Positions 7,791 through 15,159 of a DNA stretch of 40,307 bases are shown here, in pieces (position 1 is the stretch's first letter; every line of letters begins with the position of its first letter). The notes below the pieces were generated by a model that saw only the letters and a list, made by a program, of their open reading frames with translations, was not told the DNA's origin and ran no database searches. Both the position numbers and the translations under genes were made by a program. Origin of the DNA: an uncultured Bryobacterales bacterium (GTDB taxonomy: Bacteria; Acidobacteriota; Terriglobia; Bryobacterales; Bryobacteraceae). The stretch spans positions 1 through 40,307 of the forward strand of contig CALGAR010000048.1 in assembly GCA_937959285.1 (NCBI GenBank), in the 5' to 3' direction.

Positions 7791-8102
7791 TCATAGCGCG
7801 TCGGGTGTTTCGTCAAGGCGCTCGTACTCGACTACCATTCTCGAGTTCTCCAAGGCCGCGATAAAGTCGCTTTCCCGGTCATCGGCAACCTCGTATTCCC
7901 AGACCTCGGTGCCGATACTCACCCAGCTATCATCTTCGTCCATCACTTCCTGGACATGAAGACTGTCCGGCTTGGTTCGCTCGATGAATTGGGCGTCGAG
8001 CAGAATGTCGTCCGTCAGTTGCGGGTCGAGGAATTCCGGCGGCTCGTCTGCCTGGTCTCCGCGCACGTCGAAGCGTTCCCGAAACACGACCCGGTATCTC
8101 AT
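7791..8102 (-). CDS. Small acidic protein of unknown function
   Basis: A 103-residue, strongly acidic protein (for example VMDEDDSWVSIGTEVWEYEVADDRESDF) with no signal peptide or membrane segment. I chose the ATG at 8102, giving MRYRVVFRERFDV, because the frame's more upstream start at 8183 would overlap the ArsC-like gene by 50 bp and would add a segment that reads like translated noncoding DNA. It lies 31 bp after the ArsC-like gene and 6 bp before the MutS-like gene. The strand pattern at the start (RYRVVFRERFDV) suggests a small alpha/beta fold. No family is recognised. Confidence 0.65.
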   Translation of the reverse strand: MRYRVVFRERFDVRGDQADEPPEFLDPQLTDDILLDAQFIERTKPDSLHVQEVMDEDDSWVSIGTEVWEYEVADDRESDFIAALENSRMVVEYERLDETPDAL

Positions 8103-8133
8103 GCCCGTTTGACGCGCTATGCCGCGGTTGGTG

Positions 8134-8472
8134 TCACGACCTATATAAAGCGCGAATCTCGTCGGGGTCGAAACCGAGTACAATCTTTCTCCCTTTGACG
8201 ATCAGGGGACGCTTGATCAGGTTCGGATGCTTCGACATCAGACGAATCGCTTCCTCGCGGGAAGGGGGATTCGTCTTCATCTTCATTTCCCGGTAGAGTT
8301 CGTTGCGGCTGTTCAGGAACAGACGGTAATCCCTGGAACCGATCAGCTTGTCGAGTTCCTCTTCGGTAAGGCCGCGGTTCAGGTCGATTTCTTCAAAGTC
8401 GATCCCGTCTTCGCGAAGCAGGCTTTTCGCTTTTCGGCAGCTCGTACAAGTGGACTTCAGATAGACTTTCAT
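8134..8472 (-). CDS. ArsC/Spx-family thioredoxin-fold protein
   Basis: A 112-residue protein of the arsenate reductase ArsC/Spx family: MKVYLKSTCTSCRKAK at the start (CxxC at Cys9-Cys12), then IDFEEIDLNRGLTEEEL, a central RLFLNSRNELYREM and NPNLIKRPLIV-like cis-Pro segment, and VLGFDPDEI. Length fits the family. The CxxC pair and lack of ars genes nearby mean that general thiol redox or a Spx-like regulatory role is as likely as arsenate reduction. It starts 3 bp after the rhodanese gene, so the two are co-transcribed. Confidence 0.85.
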   Translation of the reverse strand: MKVYLKSTCTSCRKAKSLLREDGIDFEEIDLNRGLTEEELDKLIGSRDYRLFLNSRNELYREMKMKTNPPSREEAIRLMSKHPNLIKRPLIVKGRKIVLGFDPDEIRALYRS

Positions 8473-8475
8473 CGG

Positions 8476-8817
8476 TCAGTAGCGGGGTACTGTCGGATCA
8501 ATTTCGCGGCTCCAGCGATCGATGCCGCCCGCCATGCTCTGGCAGGCGTCGACGCCCTGCTCACGAAGCCAGTGAACCACGTTCAGACTGCGCACGCCGT
8601 GATGGCAGAAGATCACGAGCGTTCCTTCGTCGGCTCTGGCTTCCAGGTGTTGCAGGGCAGACGGAATGGTGTTCATCGGGATCAGTTCAGCTCCGTCGAT
8701 CTTCGCAATCTGGTGTTCGAAGGGCTCGCGCACGTCGATCAGGAAGATCTTCTCTCCGGCGTCAAGGCGGCGCCTGACGTCGCCCGGACTCACCTCCGTT
8801 GGGATGAGTTGCGACAC
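8476..8817 (-). CDS. Single-domain rhodanese-like protein
   Basis: A 113-residue rhodanese domain with the usual markers: LIDVREPFEH, IPMNTIP, LVIFCHHGVRS with the active Cys71 as first residue of the loop, and a terminal MAGGIDRWS. These proteins pass sulfane sulfur or reduce thiols via a Cys persulfide. No signal peptide, so it is cytoplasmic. The start is GTG at 8817, with a purine-rich GAGGGAAA site upstream. A TACAAT -10 candidate lies at 8857-8862, but no good -35 partner is seen. It leads the run rhodanese, ArsC/Spx-like, acidic protein, MutS-like. Confidence 0.88.
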   Translation of the reverse strand: MSQLIPTEVSPGDVRRRLDAGEKIFLIDVREPFEHQIAKIDGAELIPMNTIPSALQHLEARADEGTLVIFCHHGVRSLNVVHWLREQGVDACQSMAGGIDRWSREIDPTVPRY

Positions 8818-8889
8818 ACCTGTTTCCCTCGCTTTCGCTGAATCCGCTCAGTAGCGATTGTAACATCGGGCCTTACTGCAAAAACCCGA

Positions 8890-8933
8890 CTACAAAAACA
8901 AAAAAACCGCCGGTTCATAAGAGAACCGGCGGT
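8890..8933 (-). terminator. Rho-independent terminator of the glycine-zipper gene
   Basis: An 11-bp perfect stem (8906-8916 with 8923-8933) and 6-base loop, followed on the minus strand by a run of T's. It lies just after the stop of the glycine-zipper gene and before the rhodanese promoter. Confidence 0.9.
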
Positions 8934-8960
8934 ATAAAAAGGAGAAACAGGGGCGAACGA

Positions 8961-9443
8961 TTAGCGGTTGCGCGTCAGCTGGTCGTAGACGAGGCCTGCA
9001 GCTCCACCGGAGATTGCGCCGATCGCGGCTCCTTTTCCGCCGCCGCCTAGAGCGCCGATTGCCGCTCCGACTCCTGCGCTGCCTCCGATAATTGCAGCCG
9101 ATTTCTGGATGGACCGTTTCTTACGGACGGGCTTTGCTGTTGTCTCCTGCCGGGTGACCCGATAGGTTGGGCGATCCGCTGTGGCTGTCTGGCGTTCCGG
9201 TTCAGGGGCAGCCGCCGGGGCAGGAGCAGGCTGAGGCGCGGTTGCGGGCGCTGCTGCCGGTTCCGCTGGCGCTGTCGCGCTTTGGTCGAATGTCGCGGGT
9301 GTCTGGGTCGCGATGCCCGCCTGTCCGGACGTAAGCGGCTGCATGGCGTTCACGTTATTAGGCGTTCGTAGCCATCCAGCCACGGCAAAAGCGGTCAGCA
9401 GGACGAAGCCGAGAATCAGTCCAACGTTCTTCTTGTTCTCCAT
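8961..9443 (-). CDS. Membrane-anchored glycine-zipper protein
   Basis: A 160-residue protein. A hydrophobic segment at residues 7-24 (VGLILGFVLLTAFAVAGW) anchors it. A low-complexity Ala/Pro/Gln linker follows (residues 60-95), then a basic stretch (KPVRKKRSIQK). The C-terminus is a glycine zipper: IIGGSAGVGAAIGALGGGG and GAAIGAISGGAAG, typical of YMGG/Gly-zipper envelope proteins. The start at 9443 is chosen because GGAAGGG lies a few bases upstream and it begins right before the anchor; a longer frame to 9500 would add a leader without signal features. Monocistronic, ended by the strong terminator downstream. Function unknown. Confidence 0.75.
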   Translation of the reverse strand: MENKKNVGLILGFVLLTAFAVAGWLRTPNNVNAMQPLTSGQAGIATQTPATFDQSATAPAEPAAAPATAPQPAPAPAAAPEPERQTATADRPTYRVTRQETTAKPVRKKRSIQKSAAIIGGSAGVGAAIGALGGGGKGAAIGAISGGAAGLVYDQLTRNR

Positions 9444-9570
9444 TGGTAGCCCTTCCGATATACACCAAGTTCGATGTGGTATTCGGAGGCCCGGTTCCAA
9501 CGGAGTTGAGGCGCGCCGGATCCCGGCTTACGATTTCACACTTGAGAACTCGTGCCTCGCTTCGGAGCTC

Positions 9571-11628
9571 CTACTGGCCGATCTCTTTCAGCAGGCGGTC
9601 CGCTTTGTAGACCTTCCGCAGCGCTTCCACGATACCCTGGCTTGCCACATGGACGGACCGTGCCTGTTCGTCGGTATAGAGGAAGCGGTTCGGCAAACCT
9701 TCCATGTTGCCGTCGAACAAGATCCCAACCACTTCCCCCTTACGGTTCAACGTGGGACTCCCCGAGTTTCCGCCGTGAGTGTCTGCTGTGCTGACAAAGT
9801 TGAACGGCGTCGACAGGTTTAGCCGGGATTTCGCGGAAATCCAGCTGGGCGGCAGCCTATAGGGTTCTACATTCTTCGCACGTTCGTAGAGTCCGCGGAA
9901 AACCGTTGCGTAGGGGACCTGTTTGCCGCTGCTGTCCCGGTAGCCTTTCACGACGCCATAGGCAAGTCGCAGCGTGAAGGTGGCGTCCGGATACTCGTTC
10001 GCGCCGTAGATCGCAAAACGAGCCTGGGCTATCCGCGCAGCGCTGCTTTTCTCGACAGCCTCGACATTGTCCTCATACCGTTTCCGCAGTTCGCGCGCCG
10101 GCTTATCCAGGATGCGGGCCAGCTCCATCATGCCGTCTGTCGAGCTGCGGGCGGCTTCGGCGCTTGAGGCAAGCTTACGCCGTGTTTCGACATCGTCCAG
10201 GTTGCTGGTACTTACGTAGTGTTTGGCCGCTTCTTCCGGTGTCCGCCCTTTCAAAATCGCCTTAACAACTTCGTTGTCCGCACCGAGCTCCTGCCGCAGG
10301 AACTTGAAGTAATCGGCGAGGACGGCGACTTCCATCGCCTTGTGTACGGGCGCGGGGGAGAAGAGCTCCTGTTCGAGCGAAGGCAGGTTGGTATCCGTGT
10401 AGTCGCGAATCCGGCGCTCGTTCGGCTTGGTCTTCTCTTCGGCGTAACGAAGCACGTCGCGGGAGATTCGCAGCAGATCGGAGCCGCGGGCCGCTCCGCG
10501 CTCCAGAAGCCAGTAACGCTTGTAGAAGGTCGCGAGTTCCTTGTAGGCAGCGGCGACTTCGTCCCAAACCCGTCCGTACTCCGCATTCTTCTGCGGGTCC
10601 GCCGCGATTGCTGCGCGCAGCGCGTGCTCTTCGTCGCGCTTTCGGGCCATGAGCTTCGGATCCCGGAGGCCGCGGAGGAAGCCGGTGTAGGCTTTATAGC
10701 TGTTCTGCTGCGAGAACAGGTTGTCGCGTGCGATGCGGGCATTTTCCGGGCTCTGACGGCTGAAGGCCTCGAGAGTTCGAATCAGGGATTGCAGCCTGCC
10801 TTGAATCAGCGGGTAGGCGACATCCCGGTAAAATTCCAGCTCAGCGACTGTCGCCAGGCGGCCTGTCGTGCCAGGGTTGCCGGGCACGAAGATGAGTTCT
10901 CCGTCCTTTACGCCCTCTTTGCTCCATTTGAGAAATGCCGCTGGCCTGGCGGGTTTTCCATTTTCATAGGCACGGAAGAAGGCGAAATCCAGGCAGTAGC
11001 GCGGAAACGTGAAGTTATCCGGGTCGCCGCCGAAGGCCGCGATATCGGCTTCCGGTGCGAACACCAGCCGCACGTCGGTGTACTTCTTGTATCGGTAGAG
11101 GTGGTACTGGCCCCCGGAGAACAACGTCACGACGTCGCAGCGGCTGCCTGTTTCCGCGACGCAGGCAGACTCGATGCGGGACATGTTCGCCTTGCGGATC
11201 TGGTTTGCCTCCGCATTCGACATACCGGGCTTGATCCCTTCGTTCACCTTCGCCGTCACGTCCTGAATGCCCAGGAGGACGTTGACTTCGAGGTCGGGGC
11301 AGGCCTTCTCCTCGGCCAAGGTCCTGGCGTGGAAGCCATTTTTCATGTAGTCATGCTCGGCGGTGCTGAGCTTCTGGATGCAGTCCGAGCCGACATGATG
11401 ATTGGTGAACAGCAGGCCGTCCGGGGAGATGAAGGAACCCGATCCCCCGTTGTTGAACCGGACCGAGGCCATCCGCATGTGGTCGAGGAACTGCGGCGTG
11501 ATCTCGAAGCCGTAGTTCTTTCGTAAGGCTTCCGTGGGCGGCTGGTTGAACAGCCACATCCCCTCGTCAGCGGGCAGCGAGGTTGCGAACCCGAGCAAGG
11601 CCACCGCGGCGAACAGGCTCTTCGTCAT
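9571..11628 (-). CDS. S46-family dipeptidyl-peptidase (DPP7-like)
   Basis: A 685-residue exported serine peptidase. The signal peptide ends near residue 20 (FATSLPADEG). The chymotrypsin-like part shows the His motif GLLFTNHHVGSD (71-82), the Asp-region motif AFGGDPDNFTFPRY, and the Ser motif GGNSGSPTL with Ser622. A long helical insertion separates these, as in DPP7/DPP11. Eighteen residues after the Ser is Gly640 (FDGN). In the characterised enzymes Gly here goes with hydrophobic P1 (DPP7) and Arg with acidic P1 (DPP11), so DPP7-like specificity is inferred. Role: cutting dipeptides from peptides in the periplasm. It diverges from ccmE. Confidence 0.95.
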   Translation of the reverse strand: MTKSLFAAVALLGFATSLPADEGMWLFNQPPTEALRKNYGFEITPQFLDHMRMASVRFNNGGSGSFISPDGLLFTNHHVGSDCIQKLSTAEHDYMKNGFHARTLAEEKACPDLEVNVLLGIQDVTAKVNEGIKPGMSNAEANQIRKANMSRIESACVAETGSRCDVVTLFSGGQYHLYRYKKYTDVRLVFAPEADIAAFGGDPDNFTFPRYCLDFAFFRAYENGKPARPAAFLKWSKEGVKDGELIFVPGNPGTTGRLATVAELEFYRDVAYPLIQGRLQSLIRTLEAFSRQSPENARIARDNLFSQQNSYKAYTGFLRGLRDPKLMARKRDEEHALRAAIAADPQKNAEYGRVWDEVAAAYKELATFYKRYWLLERGAARGSDLLRISRDVLRYAEEKTKPNERRIRDYTDTNLPSLEQELFSPAPVHKAMEVAVLADYFKFLRQELGADNEVVKAILKGRTPEEAAKHYVSTSNLDDVETRRKLASSAEAARSSTDGMMELARILDKPARELRKRYEDNVEAVEKSSAARIAQARFAIYGANEYPDATFTLRLAYGVVKGYRDSSGKQVPYATVFRGLYERAKNVEPYRLPPSWISAKSRLNLSTPFNFVSTADTHGGNSGSPTLNRKGEVVGILFDGNMEGLPNRFLYTDEQARSVHVASQGIVEALRKVYKADRLLKEIGQ

Positions 11629-11793
11629 AATCTCTATTGTCGCCTGTAACCGTCGGAAAAATGGAGGCGGTTTGATGGCGCCGCGCCCTGAACCGGAACG
11701 AAAAATCGCGAGCTCCGCCGGCGGGGCGAAAGTGTTTTCATTTGCGGCGGATACGGCGGAAAATAGAGCTATACTAAGATCTTAGGTGAATCT

Positions 11794-12240
11794 ATGAAGA
11801 CCTACGGCAAGTTCGCGATCCTCGTGGTCGCTATTGTAGGCACCCTCATCTGGCTTGCTGCCGGGGGCATCAGCGAGTCCAAGACGTACTACAAGACGAT
11901 CGAGGAAGTGACCCGGATGGGCCAGGATAGCTATGGGAAGCGGATACGTGTCACTGGAGACGTAGTGCCGGGTTCGATTCGCCGCGAAGGGAAAGAGGTT
12001 CATTTCACCATCTGTGAAAAGGACAAGGGCTTGCGTCTGAACGTCGTGTACAAGGGGACGGATCCTCTGCCGGATACGTTCCGCGATGATGCCCAGGCGA
12101 TGGCCGACGGCAAGATGGATCCTTCGGGAACCTTCCACGCCAGTTCGATTGCCGCCAAATGCCCCTCGAAATATGAAGCGAAGCCCGGCAGTGGGAAGCC
12201 GGCCGCAAAGCCGCTGAATCAAAAAGCATCCATCAGCTAG
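11794..12240 (+). CDS. ccmE: Cytochrome c maturation heme chaperone CcmE, CXXXY type
   Basis: A 148-residue CcmE: N-terminal anchor (residues 7-24), then the OB-fold with YYKTIEEV, GKRIRVTGDVVPGSI, VHFTICEKDKGLRLNVVYKGTDPLPDTFRDDAQAMADG. In most bacteria heme is held covalently by His in HxxxY. Here the site reads AAKCPSKYE, Cys123 and Tyr127, so it is the Cys variant known from archaea and some sulfate reducers. First gene of the ccm operon, 24 bp before ccmF. It follows a divergent 165-bp gap shared with the S46 gene, in which TATACT at 11770-11775 is a possible -10 without a clear -35. Confidence 0.92.
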   Translation: MKTYGKFAILVVAIVGTLIWLAAGGISESKTYYKTIEEVTRMGQDSYGKRIRVTGDVVPGSIRREGKEVHFTICEKDKGLRLNVVYKGTDPLPDTFRDDAQAMADGKMDPSGTFHASSIAAKCPSKYEAKPGSGKPAAKPLNQKASIS

Positions 12241-12264
12241 CCAGCGCTGATCCGGAGGATTGAA

Positions 12265-14280
12265 ATGGAAAATCTCGGGGCGTTGGCCGTCCTTTTAGCC
12301 TTCTGCCTATCAATCTATGCCGTTTTCGGCTCCGCGGTCGGCGCCCTGAAGAAGAAGCCGTTCCTGATCCTCAGCGCCGAAAGAGCCGTCTACTCCATCT
12401 GGATTCTACTGACTCTCGCGTCCAGCCTGCTGGTATACGCCCTCCTGACCGGCGATATGCGCCTTGCCTACGTCGCAGGCCGCACCAACCACGCAATGCC
12501 CACCATCTACAAGTTCACTGCCTGGTGGGGCGGGCAGGAAGGGTCGCTGCTGTTCTGGAGCTGGATCCTTTCCAGCTACTCCGCAGTGGTCACGTGGACC
12601 AACCGGCGCAAGTTCCGCCAGATCATGCCGTGGGTCATTGCCGTGCTGATGAGCACGCAGTGCTTCTTTCTGATCCTGAACGCTTTTGTCGAGAGTCCGT
12701 TCCAGGTGCTTGCCGTAGGGAAGGGAGTTGTGGCCGTCCAGGACGGGCGCGGGTTGAGCCCGCTTCTTCAGTATTGGGCAATGGCGATCCATCCGCCTAT
12801 GCTCTATCTCGGCTATGTCGGCTTCGTAGTGCCCTTCGCGTTTGCCATGGCTTCGTTGATCACGCGGCAGCCCGGCGATGCCTGGATTCATACGACCCGG
12901 CGCTGGACGATAATCACGTGGCTGTTCCAGTCCTGCGGCATCATCCTTGGCGCGGGCTGGGCTTACGCAGTCCTTGGATGGGGCGGCTACTGGGGCTGGG
13001 ATCCGGTGGAGAACGCCTCCCTGCTGCCGTGGATCACGGCCACGGCGTTCCTGCACTCGGTCATGATGCAGGAAAAGAAGGGCATGATGAAGGTATGGAA
13101 CATGGCCCTGATTTCGGCCACGTTCCTGCTTTGCATTTTCGGAACCTTCCTCACCCGGTCTGGTATCGTCAGTTCCGTACACGCCTTCGGTGTCTCGGCA
13201 ATCGGAAAATACTTCGTCGCCTTCATCGCGATCGGTCTTGGGGCGTGTGTCTATCTGATCCTCAGCCGCTTGGATTATCTGAAGAGCGAAGCGCATCTGG
13301 AGAGCATCGTTTCGCGCGAATCCAGTTTTCTGTTTAATAACCTGATCCTGCTGGCAAGCTGCTTCGCCGTGCTTTGGGGAACGCTCTTCCCCGTGATCAC
13401 GGAAGCGATCATGGGCGAGAAAGTCAGCGTAGGAGCGCCGTTCTTCAATCGCGTCAACATCCCAATCGGCCTGTTCCTGCTCTTCCTGACCGGAGTGGGA
13501 CCCTTGATCGCTTGGCGCCGGAGTTCTCTTGAAAGCCTGAAGCGAGCATTCCTTTGGCCGACTGTGGCAGCGGTTCTTCTTGTTGCGGTCTTGATCGTTG
13601 CAGGCATCCGGCATTTCTACGCGCTGATGTCATTTGGCCTGTGCCTGTTTGTCGCCGCGACCATCGTCTCTGAGTTTTTCAAGGGATCGCGTGCGATCGC
13701 TGCTCGGAACAACATGAACCTCGTCAGGGCCATGGTCGAGCTCACGCACCGGAACACGCGGCGCTATGGAGGCTACATCGTCCACATGGGCATCGTGCTC
13801 ATGTTTGTTGGCTTCACAGGCGCGGCCTTCAACAAGGACGACACGGTGGAAGTCGGCATGGGAGAGACGTTCCGCCTGGGCAAGTACGAGATGAAGGTGC
13901 GCGAGATTCAGGATGGCGACACCCCCAACTACATGTGGCAGCGCGCGATCGTCGATGTCAGAAAGGGCGGCGAGCAGGTCGGCACATTAAGGCCGGAGCG
14001 GCGAATCTACAAGGCGAGCCAGGAGCCGAATTCGATTGTCGGCATCCGCCGCCGGTTGAACGAGGATCTTTACCTCAACTTCGCCTCCATGTCGCAGAGC
14101 TCCTCCGATAAGGCGGTCATTCAAGCTTTCGTCTTCCCGCTAGTTTCCTGGATCTGGATTGGCTTCGGAGTGCTGTTTGCCGGGTCCATTATTTGCCTGA
14201 TACCGCCGAAGGTGAGGCTGCAGTACGCCCGAACGGAGGTCGTGGGGGTTGTGCAAAAACATGCGAAGGTTGAAAAGTAG
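12265..14280 (+). CDS. ccmF: Cytochrome c heme lyase subunit CcmF
   Basis: A 671-residue polytopic membrane protein of the heme-handling family. The WWD signature GWGGYWGWDPVENASLLPW lies near residues 238-256 on the outer face. Other conserved pieces are AYVAGRTNHAMP, FTAWWGGQEGSLLFW, AIHPPMLYLGYVG, FGTFLTRSGIVSSVHAFG and LTHRNTRRYGGYIVHMG, which hold the likely heme-ligand His residues. CcmF takes heme from CcmE and joins it to CXXCH sites of apocytochromes. A GGAGGA ribosome site lies 6 bases before the ATG. The last 20 bases overlap ccmH. Confidence 0.97.
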   Translation: MENLGALAVLLAFCLSIYAVFGSAVGALKKKPFLILSAERAVYSIWILLTLASSLLVYALLTGDMRLAYVAGRTNHAMPTIYKFTAWWGGQEGSLLFWSWILSSYSAVVTWTNRRKFRQIMPWVIAVLMSTQCFFLILNAFVESPFQVLAVGKGVVAVQDGRGLSPLLQYWAMAIHPPMLYLGYVGFVVPFAFAMASLITRQPGDAWIHTTRRWTIITWLFQSCGIILGAGWAYAVLGWGGYWGWDPVENASLLPWITATAFLHSVMMQEKKGMMKVWNMALISATFLLCIFGTFLTRSGIVSSVHAFGVSAIGKYFVAFIAIGLGACVYLILSRLDYLKSEAHLESIVSRESSFLFNNLILLASCFAVLWGTLFPVITEAIMGEKVSVGAPFFNRVNIPIGLFLLFLTGVGPLIAWRRSSLESLKRAFLWPTVAAVLLVAVLIVAGIRHFYALMSFGLCLFVAATIVSEFFKGSRAIAARNNMNLVRAMVELTHRNTRRYGGYIVHMGIVLMFVGFTGAAFNKDDTVEVGMGETFRLGKYEMKVREIQDGDTPNYMWQRAIVDVRKGGEQVGTLRPERRIYKASQEPNSIVGIRRRLNEDLYLNFASMSQSSSDKAVIQAFVFPLVSWIWIGFGVLFAGSIICLIPPKVRLQYARTEVVGVVQKHAKVEK

Positions 14281-14737
14281 ATTCCTTCTTGCCGCGCTGC
14301 TCGCCGCAACCCTCGCGCTTGGTAGCACTCCGCTTCAGAATCCCGAGGTGCGCCGCATCGGCAAGAAACTCGGATGCCAGTGCGGGTGCCAGTCCAGCCT
14401 GACTGAGTGCAACATGCTGCAGTGCCATTTCGCCGATCCTGCGCGAGCGGAGCTGTTGCGAATGGTGGACTCGGGGCAATCCGAGGCGGGGATCCTCAAG
14501 GCATTCGTCGACAGGTACGGCAAGGCCATTCTGCGTGAACCTCCAACCGAAGGCTTTTTTTTAATAGGATGGGTCATGCCCTTTGTCGCGACGGCGGCGG
14601 GTGCTGTGTTTCTCTGGTGGTTTGTCAGGAGAAAATTGCGGCCGGAGGCGGCCGCCGCGCCGGCGGCGGAGCTTAGCTCCGAGGCGTATGCGCGGTACCG
14701 CGACCGCATTGAAAAGGACCTGGCAAAACTCGATTGA
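14261..14737 (+). CDS. ccmH: CcmH-like cytochrome c maturation thiol protein, cysteine-rich
   Basis: A 158-residue protein with signal peptide (about residues 1-22), a helical thiol domain and a C-terminal membrane segment (FLIGWVMPFVATAAGAVFLWW). CcmH normally has LRCxxC and keeps apocytochrome thiols reduced. Here the site reads LGCQCGCQSSLTEC, with Cys39, 41, 43, 50 and 55, so five Cys and no classic CxxC. The downstream helical part, LLRMVDSGQSEAGILKAFVDRYGKAIL, matches CcmH well. The ATG at 14261 is chosen over a TTG at 14249. It overlaps the ccmF stop by 20 bp and the next gene by 4 bp. Confidence 0.9.
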   Translation: MRRLKSRFLLAALLAATLALGSTPLQNPEVRRIGKKLGCQCGCQSSLTECNMLQCHFADPARAELLRMVDSGQSEAGILKAFVDRYGKAILREPPTEGFFLIGWVMPFVATAAGAVFLWWFVRRKLRPEAAAAPAAELSSEAYARYRDRIEKDLAKLD

Positions 14738-15159
14738 TGATTCTGATCTTCGCAGTCATCCTTACCATAGGCGTTCTCGCTTTCACCCTGCTGGTCCGTG
14801 CGAAGGACCTTCCGGAGCCTGAGCCTGTTTCGCCCGTGCAGCACCTTGACGAGCGCAAGGCGCGAATCTATGAGAATCTCCGCGACCTGCAATTCGAATA
14901 CCGGGTGGGCAAGCTCTCCGACGAAGATTACCAGCGCACGAAACAGGATTTGCAGCGGGAACTCGCGGCGACTCTGGCCGAAATCGATGCAATCGTAGGC
15001 AAGACGCCAAAGACGGCGACAGCGGCGGCATCCTCGCCTTCCCAGGCGGCTTCGAAGGCGGAGGCGAGCTTTGTCTGTCCGAACTGCAATGCCAGGTTCG
15101 AGCACCCGCTCAAATTCTGCGGCGAGTGCGGAAAGCCGCTGCAGGAGGGGAATCAATGA
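14734..15159 (+). CDS. One-pass membrane zinc-ribbon protein in the ccm operon
   Basis: A 141-residue protein coupled to ccmH by an ATGA overlap. Parts in order: a membrane segment at residues 3-21, a helical stretch with NLRDLQFEYRVGKLSDEDYQ like the N-terminal CcmI-type or SHOCT-like helices, an Ala/Ser linker, and a C-terminal zinc ribbon CPNC...CGEC near residues 113-133. Position suggests it stands in for CcmI, which presents apocytochrome to the ligation complex, but it lacks TPRs. The direction of the ribbon (inside or outside) depends on topology I cannot fix. The next gene's ATG overlaps its stop. Confidence 0.8.
   Translation: MMILIFAVILTIGVLAFTLLVRAKDLPEPEPVSPVQHLDERKARIYENLRDLQFEYRVGKLSDEDYQRTKQDLQRELAATLAEIDAIVGKTPKTATAAASSPSQAASKAEASFVCPNCNARFEHPLKFCGECGKPLQEGNQ

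Noticed and set aside
7791..8183. Longer 130-residue form of the small acidic protein
   Set aside because: The first 27 residues would overlap the ArsC-like gene by 50 bp and lack coding character; the ATG at 8102 is better.
8849..8900. Full sigma70 promoter for the rhodanese operon
   Set aside because: TACAAT at 8857-8862 is good, but no -35 lies at a usable distance, so it was not listed.
10219..11526. Open frame of 435 codons on the plus strand
   Set aside because: Antisense to the S46 peptidase gene, whose motifs are complete; the frame has no recognisable domain.
12406..13614. Open frame of 402 codons on the minus strand
   Set aside because: It lies wholly inside ccmF, antisense, is made of charged low-complexity sequence and has no signal or family motif; the GC-rich third positions of ccmF explain it.
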